Source: Solea solea
Taxonomy: Eukaryota > Chordata > Actinopteri > Pleuronectiformes > Soleidae
NCBI RefSeq assembly: GCF_958295425.1
Contig: NC_081142.1
Span: 10,211,754 to 10,275,753, forward strand
Reading direction: 5' to 3'
Length of the DNA: 64,000 nucleotides
The position numbers were made by a program, and so were the translations under genes. Each line of letters begins with the position of its first letter. Positions within the stretch are counted from its first letter, which is position 1. Under the pieces are notes generated by a model, which was given only the letters and a program-made list of their open reading frames with translations, was not told the DNA's origin and did not search any database. This document shows positions 45,927 through 57,390 of this stretch, piece after piece.

Positions 45927-45999
45927 GCCATTGTGGCTTAACGGATAAGACAGTGTCATATCAAACCAATGATTGTGGGTTCAAGTCCCAAATGAGGCA
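45927..45999 (+). pseudogene. tRNA-Arg-like module, copy 3
   Basis: Same 73-nt module, 621 bp after copy 2, with an intact B box GGTTCAAGTCC. The left flank AACAACAGGTGTTGAAGTAG and right flank (CCCAGTCATAGTACAGTAAG) are shared with the other copies, so flank and module amplified together. Confidence 0.7.
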
Positions 46000-46737
46000 T
46001 CCCAGTCATAGTACAGTAAGACATCCCGAAATTCTTATAGTATGTCGTCCAAGATTAGCAAAAAAAGTCAAAGGTTAGTATGTCGTCCAAAATGTGACAA
46101 AAAAAGTCATACTTTAGTAGGTCATCCAAAAAGTGAATAATAAGTCATAGGTTAGTATGTCGTCCAAAATGTGACGAAAAATCGTAGGTTAGTATGTCGT
46201 CCAAATTGTGGAAAAAAGTCATAGGTTAGTATGTCGTCCAAAATCACCCAAAAAAGTCATAGGTTAGTATGCCGTCCAAAATGTGGAAAAAACGTCATAG
46301 TATAGTATGTCGTCCTAAATGAGTCCAAAAAGTCATAGTATAGTATGTCGTCCAAAATGACCAAAAAAAGTCATAGTATAGTATGTCGTCCAAAATGACC
46401 CAAAAAATTCATAGTCTAGTATGTCGTCCAAAATCTGTCAAAAAAGTCATAGTATAGTATGTCGTCCAAAATCACCCAAAAAAGTCATAGTATAGTATGT
46501 TGTCCAAAATCACCCAAAAAAGTCATAGTATAGTATGTCGTCCAAAATCGGTCAAAAAAGTCATAGTATAGTATGTCGTCCAAAACCAGTCAGAAATGTC
46601 ATAGTATAGCATGTTGTCCAAAATGTCACAAAAAAAGTCATAGGTTAGTATGTCATTCTAACTGTGGCAAAAAAAGTCATAGGTTAGTATGTCGTTCAAA
46701 ATGTGACAAAAAACAACAGGTGGTGAAGTAGCAGTCA

Positions 46738-46810
46738 GCCCTTGTGGCTTAATGGATAAGACAGTGTCATACAAAACCAATGATTGTGGGTTCAAGTCCC
46801 AAATGAGGCA
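46738..46810 (+). pseudogene. tRNA-Arg-like module, copy 4
   Basis: Same module, 811 bp after copy 3, with AATGGATAAG and ACAAAACCAATG. These variants are shared with copy 6, which places copies 4 and 6 at equivalent positions of the 2.65-kb super-repeat. Confidence 0.7.
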
Positions 46811-48005
46811 TCCTAGTCATAGTACAGTAAGACATCCCGAAATTATTATAGTATGTCGTCCAAGATCAGCAAAAAAAGTCAAAGGTTAGTATGTCGTCCA
46901 AAATATGACAAAAAAGTCATAATTTTAGTATGTCATCCAAAAAGTGAAAAATAAGTCATAGGTTAGTATGCCGTCCAAAATGTGGAAAAAATGTCATAGT
47001 ATAGTATGTCGTTCTAAATGAGTCCAAAAAGTCATAGTATAGTATGTCGTCCAAAATTAGTCCAAAAAGTCATAGTATAGTATGTCGTCCAAAATCAGTC
47101 AAAAAAGTCATAGTATAGTATGTCGTCCAAAATCAGTAAAAAATGTCATAGTATAGTATGTCATCCAAAATTACGCAAAAAAGTCATAGTATAGTATGTT
47201 GTCCAAAATTACCAAAAAACGTCATAGTATAGTATGTCGTCCAAAATGAGTCCAAAAAGTCATAGTATAGTATGTCGTCCAAAATGACCAAAAAAAGTCA
47301 TAGTATTGTATGTGGTCCAAAATGACCCAAAAAATTCATAGTATAGTATGTCGTCCAAAATCAGCCAAAAAAGTCATAGTATAGTATGTCGTCCAAAATC
47401 AGTAAAAAATGTCATAGTATAGAATGTCATCCAAAATTACGCAAAAAGTCATAGTATAGTATGTCGTCCAAAATTACCAAAAAAAGTCACAGTATAGTAT
47501 GTTGTCCAAAATCACCCAAAAAAGTCATAGTATAGTATGTCGTCCAAAATCACCCAAAAAAGTCATAGTATAGTATGTCGTCCAAAATCAGTAAAAAATA
47601 TCATAGTATAGAATGTCGTCCAAAATCAGTCAAAAATATCATAGTATAGTATGTTGTTCAAAATCACCCAAGAAAGTCATAGTATAGTATGTCGTCCAAA
47701 ATCGGTCAAAAAAGTCATAGTATCGTATGTTGTCCAAAATCGATCAAAACTGTCATAGTATAGTATGTCGTCCAAAATCGGTCAAAAAAGTCACAGTATA
47801 GTATGTCGTCCAAAATGAGTCCAAAAAGTCATAGTATAGTATGTTGTCCAAAATCAGTCAGAAATGTCATAGTATAGCATGTTGTCCAAAATGTGACAAA
47901 AAAAGTCATAGGTTAGTATGTCGTTCTAACTGTGGCAAAAAAAGTCATAGGTTAGTATGTCGTTCAAAATGTGACAAAAAACAACAGGTGTTGAAGTAGC
48001 AGTCA

Positions 48006-48078
48006 GCCCTTGTGGCTTAACGGATAAGACAGTGTCATACCAAACCAATGATTGTGGGTTCAAGTCCCAAATGAGGCA
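48006..48078 (+). pseudogene. tRNA-Arg-like module, copy 5
   Basis: Same module, 1268 bp after copy 4, with AACGGATAAG and ATACCAAACC. It is paired with copy 7 in the 2.65-kb duplication. Confidence 0.7.
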
Positions 48079-49387
48079 TCCTAGTCATAGTACAGTAAGA
48101 CATCCCGAAATTCTTATAGTATGTCGTCCAAGATTAGCAAAAAAAGTCAAAGGTTAGTATGTCATCCAAAAAGTGAAAAATAAGTCATAGGTTAGTATGC
48201 CGTCCAAAATGTGGAAAAAATGTCATAGTATATTATGTCGTTCTCAATGAGTCCAAAAAGTCATAGTATAGTATGTCGTCCAAAATCAGTCAAAAAAGTC
48301 ATAGTATAGTATGTCGTCCAAAATCAGTAAAAAATGTCATAGTATAGTATGTAATCCAAAATTACGCAAAAAAGTCATAGTATAGTATGTCGTCCAAAAT
48401 TACCGAAAAACGTCATAGTATAGTATATCATCCAAAATCAGTCAAAAAAGTCATAGTATATGTATGTCGTCCAAAATGACCAAAATAAGTCATAGGTTAG
48501 TATGCCGTCCAAAATGTGGAAAAAATGTCATCGTATAGTATGTCGTTCTCAATGAGTCCAAAAAGTCATAGTATAGTATGTCGTCCAAAATTAGTCCAAA
48601 AAGTCATAGTATAGTATGTCGTCCAAAATCAGTCAAAAAAGTCATAGTATAGTATGTCGTCCAAAATCAGTAAAAAATGTCATAGTATAGTATGTCATCC
48701 AAAATTACGCAAAAAAGTCATAGTATAGTATGTCGTCCAAAATTACCGAAAAACGTCATAGTATAGTATATCATCCAAAATCAGTCAAAAAAGTCATAGT
48801 ATAGTATGTCGTCCAAAATCACCCAAAAAAGTCATAGTATAGTATGTCGTCCAAAATTAGTCCAAAAAGTCATAGTATAGTATGTCGTCCAAAATCAGTC
48901 AAAAAAGTCATAGTATAGTATGTCGTCCAAAATCAGTAAAAAATGTCATAGTATAGTATGTCATCCAAAATTACGCAAAAAGTCATAGTATAGTATGTCG
49001 TCCAAAATTACCAAAAAAAGTCACAGTATAGTATGTTGTCCAAAATCACCCAAAAAAGTCATAGTATAGTATGTCGTCCAAAATCACCCAAAAAAGTCAT
49101 AGTATAGTATGTCATCCAAAATCAGTAAAAAATATCATAGTATAGAATGTCGTCCAAAATCAGTCAAAAATATCATAGTATAGTATGTCGTCCAAAATCG
49201 GTCAAAAAAGTCATAGTATAGTATGTCGTCCAAAACCAGTCAGAAATGTCATAGTATAGCATGTTGTCCAAAATGTCACAAAAAAAGTCATAGGTTAGTA
49301 TGTCATTCTAACTGTGGCAAAAAAAGTCATAGGTTAGTATGTCGTTCAAAATGTGACAAAAAACAACAGGTGGTGAAGTAGCAGTCA

Positions 49388-49460
49388 GCCCTTGTGGCTT
49401 AATGGATAAGACAGTGTCATACAAAATCAATGATTGTGGGTTCAAGTCCCAAATGAGCCA
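49388..49460 (+). pseudogene. tRNA-Arg-like module, copy 6
   Basis: Same module, 2650 bp after copy 4 and nearly identical to it. A G-to-C change in the 3' acceptor side (ATGAGCCA) removes one of the few remaining acceptor pairs. Confidence 0.7.
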
Positions 49461-50654
49461 TCCTAGTCATAGTACAGTAAGACATCCCGAAATTATTATA
49501 GTATGTCGTCCAAGATCAGCAAAAAAAGTCAAAGGTTAGTATGTCGTCCAAAATATGACAAAAAAGTCATACTTTAGTATGTCATCCAAAAAGTGAAAAA
49601 TAAGTCATAGGTTAGTATGCCGTCCAAAATGTGGAAAAAATGTCATAGTATAGTATGTCGTTCTAAATGAGTCCAAAAAGTCATAGTATAGTATGTCGTC
49701 CAAAATTAGTCCAAAAAGTCATAGTATAGTATGTCGTCCAAAATCAGTCAAAAAAGTCATAGTATAGTATGTCGTCCAAAATCAGTAAAAAATGTCATAG
49801 TATAGTATGTCATCCAAAATTACGCAAAAAAGTCATAGTATAGTATGTTGTCCAAAATTACCAAAAAACGTCATAGTATAGTATGTCGTCCAAAATGAGT
49901 CCAAAAAGTCATAGTATAGTATGTCGTCCAAAATGACCAAAAAAAGTCATAGTATTGTATGTGGTCCAAAATGACCCAAAAAATTCATAGTATAGTATGT
50001 CGTCCAAAATCAGCCAAAAAAGTCATAGTATAGTATGTCGTCCAAAATCAGTAAAAAATGTCATAGTATAGAATGTCATCCAAAATTACGCAAAAAGTCA
50101 TAGTATAGTATGTCGTCCAAAATTACCAAAAAAAGTCACAGTATAGTATGTTGTCCAAAATCACCCAAAAAAGTCATAGTATAGTATGTCGTCCAAAATC
50201 ACCCAAAAAAGTCATAGTATAGTATGTCGTCCAAAATCAGTAAAAAATATCATAGTATAGAATGTCGTCCAAAATCAGTCAAAAATATCATAGTATAGTA
50301 TGTTGTTCAAAATCACCCAAGAAAGTCATAGTATAGTATGTCGTCCAAAATCGGTCAAAAAAGTCATAGTATCGTATGTTGTCCAAAATCGATCAAAACT
50401 GTCATAGTATAGTATGTCGTCCAAAATCGGTCAAAAAAGTCACAGTATAGTATGTCGTCCAAAATGAGTCCAAAAAGTCATAGTATAGTATGTTGTCCAA
50501 AATCAGTCAGAAATGTCATAGTATAGCATGTTGTCCAAAATGTGACAAAAAAAGTCATAGGTTAGTATGTCGTTCTAACTGTGGCAAAAAAAGTCATAGG
50601 TTAGTATGTCGTTCAAAATGTGACAAAAAACAACAGGTGTTAAAGTAGCAGTCA

Positions 50655-50727
50655 GCCCTTGTGGCTTAACGGATAAGACAGTGTCATACCAAACCAATGA
50701 TTGTGGGTTCAAGTCCCAAATGAGGCA
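50655..50727 (+). pseudogene. tRNA-Arg-like module, copy 7
   Basis: The last copy, 2649 bp after copy 5 and identical to it over the 73-nt module. It keeps A-box TGGCTTAACGGATAAG and B-box GGTTCAAGTCC. No copy is found to its right in the array. Confidence 0.7.
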
Positions 50728-52554
50728 TCCTAGTCATAGTACAGTAAGACATCCCGAAATTCTTATAGTATGTCGTCCAAGATTAGCAAAAAAAGTCAAA
50801 GGTTAGTATGTCATCCAAAAAGTGAAAAATAAGTCATAGGTTAGTATGCCGTCCAAAATGTGGAAAAAATGTCATAGTATATTATGTCGTTCTCAATGAG
50901 TCCAAAAAGTCATAGTATAGTATGTCGTCCAAAATTAGTCCAAAAAGTCATAGTATAGTATGTCGTCCAAAATCAGTCAAAAAAGTCATAGTATAGTATG
51001 TCGTCCAAAATCAGTAAAAAATGTCATAGTATAGTATGTCATCCAAAATTACGCAAAAAAGTCATAGTATAGTATGTCGTCCAAAATTACCGAAAAACGT
51101 CATAGTATAGTATATCATCCAAAATCAGTCAAAAAAGTCATAGTATAGTATGTCGTCCAAAATCACCCAAAAAAGTCATAGTATAGTATGTCGTCCAAAA
51201 TTAGTCCAAAAAGTCATAGTATAGTATGTTGTCCAAAATCAGTCAAAAAAGTCATAGTATAGTATGTCGTCCAAAATCAGTAAAAAATGTCATAGTATAG
51301 TATGTCATCCAAAATTACGCAAAAAGTCATAGTATAGTATGTCGTCCAAAATTACCAAAAAAAGTCACAGTATAGTATGTTGTCCAAAATCACCCAAAAA
51401 AGTCATAGTATAGTATGTCGTCCAAAATCACCCAAAAAAGTCATAGTATAGTATGTCGTCCAAAATCAGTAAAAAATATCATAGTATAGAATGTCGTCCA
51501 AAATCAGTCAAAAATATCATAGTATAGTATGTTGTTCAAAATCACCCAAGAAAGTCATAGTATAGTATGTCGTCGAAAATCGGTCAAAAAAGTCATAGTA
51601 TAGTATGTCGTCCAAAATCTGTCAAAAAAGTCATAGTATAGTATGTCGTCCAAAATCGGTAAAAAAAAGTCATAGTATAGTATGTCGTCCAAAATCAGTA
51701 AAAAATGTCATAGTATAATATGTCGTCCAAAATTACGAAAAAAAAAGTCATAGTATAGTATGTCGTCCAAAATCACCCAAAAAAGTCGTAGTATAGTATG
51801 TCGTCCAAAATCGGAAAAAAAGTCGTACTATAGTATGTCGTCCAAAATCGGTAAAAAAAAGTCATAGTATAGTATGTCGTCCAAAATCAGTAAAAAATGT
51901 CATAGTATAATATGTCGTCCAAAATTACGAAAAAAAAAGTCATAGTACAGTATGTCGTCCAAAATCAGTCAAAAAAGTCATAGTATAGTATGTTGTCAAA
52001 AATCAGTCAAAAAAGTCATAGTATAGTATGTCGTCCAAAATCACCCAAAAACGTCATAGTATAGTATATCATCCAAAATCAGTCAAAAAAGTCATAGTAT
52101 AGTATGTCGTCCAAAATCACCCAAAAAAGTCATAGTATAGTATGTCGTCCAAAATCACCCAAAAAAGTCATAGTATAGTATGTCGTCCAAAATCAGTCAA
52201 AAAAGTCATAGTATAGTATGTCGTCCAAAATCAGTAAAAAATGTCATAGTATAGTATGTCATCCAAAATTACGCAAAAAGTCATAGTATAGTATGTCGTC
52301 CAAAATTACCAAAAAAAGTCACAGTATAGTATGTTGTCCAAAATCACCCAAAAAAGTCATAGTATAGTATGTCGTCCAAAATCACCCAAAAAAGTCATAG
52401 TATAGTATGTCGTCCAAAATCAGTAAAAAATATCATAGTATAGAATGTCGTCCAAAATCAGTCAAAAATATCATAGTATAGTATGTTGTTCAAAATCACC
52501 CAAGAAAGTCATAGTATAGTATGTCGTCCAAAATCTGTCAAAAAAGTCATAGTA

Positions 52555-55500
52555 TAGTATGTCGTCCAAAATCGGTAAAAAAAAGTCATAGTATAGTATG
52601 TCGTCCAAAATCAGTAAAAAATGTCATAGTATAATATGTCGTCCAAAATTACGAAAAAAAAAGTCATAGTATAGTATGTCGTCCAAAATCAGTCAAAAAA
52701 GTCATAGTATAGTATGTTGTCAAAAATCAGTCAAAAAAGTCATAGTATAGTATGTCGTCCAAAATCACCCAAAAAAGTCGTAGTATAGTATGTCGTCCAA
52801 AATCACCCAAAAAAGTCGTAGTATAGTATGTCGTCCAAAATCGGAAAAAAAGTCGTACTATAGTATGTTATCCAAAATCACCCAAAAAAGTCATAGTATA
52901 GTATGTCGTCCAAAATCAGTAAAAAATGTCATAGTAAAATATGTCATCCAAAATTACGAAAAAAAAGTCATAGTATAGTATGTCTTCCAAAATCAGTCAA
53001 AAAAGTCATAGTATAGTATGTCGTCCAAAATCAGTAAAAAATGTCATAGTATAATATGTCATCCAAAATTACGAAAAAAAGTCATAGTATAGTATGTCGT
53101 CCAAAATCACCCAAAAAAGTCATAGTATAGTATGTCGTCCAAAATCAGTAAAAAAATGTCATAGTATAGAATGTCGTCCAAAATCACCCACAAAAGTCAT
53201 AGTATAGAATGTCGTCCAAAATCAGTCAAAAAAGTTGTACTATAGTATGTTATCCAAAATCACCCAAAAAAAGTCATAGTATAGTATGTCGTCAAAAAAC
53301 TGTCAAAAAAGTCATATTATGGTATGTCATCAAATGTGGAAAAAAAGTCATAGGTTAGTATGTCGTCCAAAATGAGTCCAAAAAGTCATAGTATAGTATG
53401 TCGTCCAAAATCGGTCAAAAAAGTCATAGTATAGTATGTCGTCCAAAATGACCAAAAAAAGTCATAGTATAGTATGTCGTACAAAATCACCCAAAAAAGT
53501 CATAGTATAGTATGTCGTCCAAAATCAGTCAAAAAAGTCATAGTATAGTATGTCGTCCAAAATCGGTAAAAAAAAGTCATAGTATAGTATGTCGTCCAAA
53601 ATCAGTAAAAAATGTCATAGTATAATATGTCGTCCAAAATTATGAAAAAAAAGTCATAGTATAGTATGTCGTCCAAAATCAGTCAAAAAAGTCATAGTAT
53701 AGTATGTTGTCAAAAATCAGTCAAAAAAGTCATAGTATAGTATGTCGTCCAAAATCACCCAAAAAAGTCGTAGTATAGTATGTCGTCCAAAATCACCCAA
53801 AAAAGTCGTAGTATAGTATGTCGTCCAAAATCGGAAAAAAAGTCGTACTATAGTATGTTATCCAAAATCACCCAAAAAAGTCATAGTATAGTATGTCGTC
53901 CAAAATCAGTAAAAAATGTCATAGTAAAATATGTCATCCAAAATTACGAAAAAAAGTCATAGTATAGTATGTCTTCCAAAATCAGTCAAAAAAGTCATAG
54001 TATAGTATGTCGTCCAAAATCAGTAAAAAATGTCATAGTATAATATGTCATCCAAAATTACGAAAAAAAGTCATAGTATAGTATGTCGTCCAAAATCACC
54101 CAAAAAAGTCATAGTATAGTATGTCGTCCAAAATCAGTAAAAAAATGTCATAGTATAGAATGTCGTCCAAAATCACCCACAAAAGTCATAGTATAGAATG
54201 TCGTCCAAAATCAGTCAAAAAAGTCATAGTATCGTATGTCGTCCAAAATCGGAAAAAAAAGTTGTACTATAGTATGTTATCCAAAATCACCCAAAAAAAG
54301 TCATAGTATAGTATGTCGTCAAAAAACTGTCAAAAAAGTCATATTATGGTATGTCATCAAATGTGGAAAAAAAGTCATAGGTTAGTATGTCGTCCAAAAT
54401 GAGTCCAAAAAGTCATAGTATAGTATGTCGTCCAAAATCGGTCAAAAAAGTCATAGTATAGTATGTCGTCCAAAATGACCAAAAAAAGTCATAGTATAGT
54501 ATGTCGTACAAAATCACCCAAAAAAGTCATAGTATAGTATGTCGTCCAAAATCAGTCAAAAAAGTCATAGTATAGTATGTCGTCCAAAATCAGTAAAAAA
54601 ATGTCATAGTTTAGAATGTCGTACAAAATCAGTCAAAAAAGTCATCGTATAGTATGTCGTCCAAAATCAGTAAAAAATGTCATAGTATAGAATGTCGTAC
54701 AAAATCACCCAAAAAATTCATAGTATAGTATGTCGTCCAAAATCAGTCAAAAAAGTCATCGTATAGTATGTGGTCCAAAATCAGTAAAAAATGTCATAGT
54801 ATAGAATGTCGTACAAAATCACCCAAAAAAGTCGTAGTATAGTATGTCGTCCAAAATCACCCAAAAAAGTCGTAGTATAGTATGTCGTCCAAAATCGGAA
54901 AAAAAGTCGTACTATAGTATGTTATCCAAAATCACCCAAAAAAGTCATAGTATAGTATGTCGTCCAAAATCAGTAAAAAATGTCATAGTAAAATATGTCA
55001 TCCAAAATTACGAAAAAAAGTCATAGTATAGTATGTCTTCCAAAATCAGTCAAAAAAGTCATAGTATAGTATGTCGTCCAAAATCAGTAAAAAATGTCAT
55101 AGTATAATATGTCATCCAAAATTACGAAAAAAAGTCATAGTATAGTATGTCGTCCAAAATCACCCAAAAAAGTCATAGTATAGTATGTCGTCCAAAATCA
55201 GTAAAAAAATGTCATAGTATAGAATGTCGTCCAAAATCACCCACAAAAGTCATAGTATAGAATGTCGTCCAAAATCAGTCAAAAAAGTTGTACTATAGTA
55301 TGTTATCCAAAATCACCCAAAAAAAGTCATAGTATAGTATGTCGTCAAAAAACTGTCAAAAAAGTCATATTATGGTATGTCATCAAATGTGGAAAAAAAG
55401 TCATAGGTTAGTATGTCGTCCAAAATGAGTCCAAAAAGTCATAGTATAGTATGTCGTCCAAAATCGGTCAAAAAAGTCATAGTATAGTATGTCGTCCAAA

Positions 55501-57000
55501 ATGACCAAAAAAAGTCATAGTATAGTATGTCGTACAAAATCACCCAAAAAAGTCATAGTATAGTATGTCGTCCAAAATCAGTCAAAAAAGTCATAGTATA
55601 GTATGTCGTCCAAAATCGGTAAAAAAAAGTCATAGTATAGTATGTCGTCCAAAATCAGTAAAAAATGTCATAGTATAATATGTCGTCCAAAATTATGAAA
55701 AAAAAAGTCATAGTATAGTATGTCGTCCAAAATCAGTCAAAAAAGTCATAGTATAGTATGTTGTCAAAAATCAGTCAAAAAAGTCATAGTATAGTATGTC
55801 GTCCAAAATCACCCAAAAAAGTCGTAGTATAGTATGTCGTCCAAAATCACCCAAAAAAGTCGTAGTATAGTATGTCGTCCAAAATCGGAAAAAAAGTCGT
55901 ACTATAGTATGTTATCCAAAATCACCCAAAAAAGTCATAGTATAGTATGTCGTCCAAAATCAGTAAAAAATGTCATAGTAAAATATGTCATCCAAAATTA
56001 CGAAAAAAAGTCATAGTATAGTATGTCTTCCAAAATCAGTCAAAAAAGTCATAGTATAGTATGTCGTCCAAAATCAGTAAAAAATGTCATAGTATAATAT
56101 GTCATCCAAAATTACGAAAAAAAGTCATAGTATAGTATGTCGTCCAAAATCACCCAAAAAAGTCATAGTATAGTATGTCGTCCAAAATCAGTAAAAAAAT
56201 GTCATAGTATAGAATGTCGTCCAAAATCACCCACAAAAGTCATAGTATAGAATGTCGTCCAAAATCAGTCAAAAAAGTCATAGTATCGTATGTCGTCCAA
56301 AATCGGAAAAAAAAGTTGTACTATAGTATGTTATCCAAAATCACCCAAAAAAAGTCATAGTATAGTATGTCGTCAAAAAACTGTCAAAAAAGTCATATTA
56401 TGGTATGTCATCAAATGTGGAAAAAAAGTCATAGGTTAGTATGTCGTCCAAAATGAGTCCAAAAAGTCATAGTATAGTATGTCGTCCAAAATCGGTCAAA
56501 AAAGTCATAGTATAGTATGTCGTCCAAAATGACCAAAAAAAGTCATAGTATAGTATGTCGTACAAAATCACCCAAAAAAGTCATAGTATAGTATGTCGTC
56601 CAAAATCAGTCAAAAAAGTCATAGTATAGTATGTCGTCCAAAATCAGTAAAAAAATGTCATAGTTTAGAATGTCGTACAAAATCAGTCAAAAAAGTCATC
56701 GTATAGTATGTCGTCCAAAATCAGTAAAAAATGTCATAGTATAGAATGTCGTACAAAATCACCCAAAAAATTCATAGTATAGTATGTCGTCCAAAATCAG
56801 TCAAAAAAGTCATCGTATAGTATGTGGTCCAAAATCAGTAAAAAATGTCATAGTATAGAATGTCGTACAAAATCACCCAAAAAATTCATAGTATAGTATG
56901 TCGTCCAAAATCAGTCAAAAAAGTCATAGTATAGTATGTCGTCCAAAATCAGTAAAAAATGTCATAGTATAGAATGTCGTCCAAAATCACCCAAAAAATT
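52555..57000. repeat. Alternating 990/1064-bp super-repeats (2054-bp higher-order unit)
   Basis: The same marked unit set recurs at 52790, 53780, 54844 and 55834, giving steps of 990, 1064 and 990 bp. Alternate copies share private variants: GTATCGTATGTCGTCC near 54230 and 56283, and TTTAGAATGTCGTACAAAAT near 54610 and 56660, each about 2054 bp apart. A roughly 1-kb block was therefore duplicated, diverged, and then duplicated as a pair. Confidence 0.88.
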
Positions 57001-57390
57001 CATAGTATAGTATGTCGTCAAAAATCAGTCAAAAAAGTCATATTATGGTATGTCATCTAAAATGTGGAAAAAAAGTCATAGGTTAGTATGTCGTCCAAAA
57101 TCAGTCAAAAAAGTCACAGTATTGTATGTCGTCCAAAATCAGTCAGAAAAAGTCGTAGTATTGTATGTCGTCCAAAATCAGTCAAAAAAGTCACAGTATT
57201 GTATGTCGTCCAAAATCAGTCAGAAAAAGTCACAGTATTGTATGTCGTCCAAAATCAGTCAGAAAAAGTCGTAGTATAGTATGTCGTCCAAAATCAGTCA
57301 AAAAAGTCATAGTATGGTATGTCGTCCAAAATCTGTCAAAAAAGTCATAGTATAGTATGTCGTCCAAAATCGGTCAAAAAAGTCATTGTA

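Larger units (their letters stand above)
46530..51560. repeat. Tandem duplication of a ~2.65-kb super-repeat inside the array
   Basis: Sequence from about 46530 to 49180 is repeated from about 49180 to 51560. Private markers recur 2649-2650 bp apart: CAAAACCAGTCAGAAATGTC (46591 and 49231 region), GTATCGTATGTTGTCC (near 47720 and 50370) and TATTATGTCGTTCTCAATG (near 48230 and 50880). The first copy has a local extra duplication near 48.45-48.7 kb. The near-identity implies a recent event. Confidence 0.88.
42969..57390. repeat. 14.4-kb minisatellite array, ~38-bp unit, with higher-order structure
   Basis: The unit begins GTCATAGTATAGTATGTCGT, continues with CCAAAAT, then a variable 4-5 bases (CAGTC, CGGTC, CACCC, TACGC, GAGTC, GTGGA) and ends in a run of 4-8 A. 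The spacing between successive GTCAT starts is usually 37-39 bp; 38 is exact for 43866 to 43904. Allowing for inserts there are roughly 350 units. Frequent sub-variants are GGTTAG for GTATAG, and GTTGTCC or GTCATCC for GTCGTCC. The array carries 73-nt tRNA-like modules between 44.6 and 50.7 kb and longer super-repeats (separate entries). All units point the same way. It lies between the convergent ends of acbd6 and lhx4. No function is evident. Confidence 0.98.

Noticed and set aside
45306..50727. Functional tRNA genes
   Set aside because: The acceptor and D stems are largely unpaired, and no proper anticodon stem of five pairs with a seven-base loop can be formed.
52790..57350. Protein coding repeats (MSSKI, QKSHSIVCRPKS-like frames)
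   Set aside because: The unit of about 38 bp is not a multiple of three, so translation cycles through frames every three units. Open stretches end within 60-75 codons and have no splice context.
42969..57390. CRISPR array
   Set aside because: The units abut head to tail without unique spacers, the variants are point changes of the same unit, and the context is a vertebrate genome with spliced genes.
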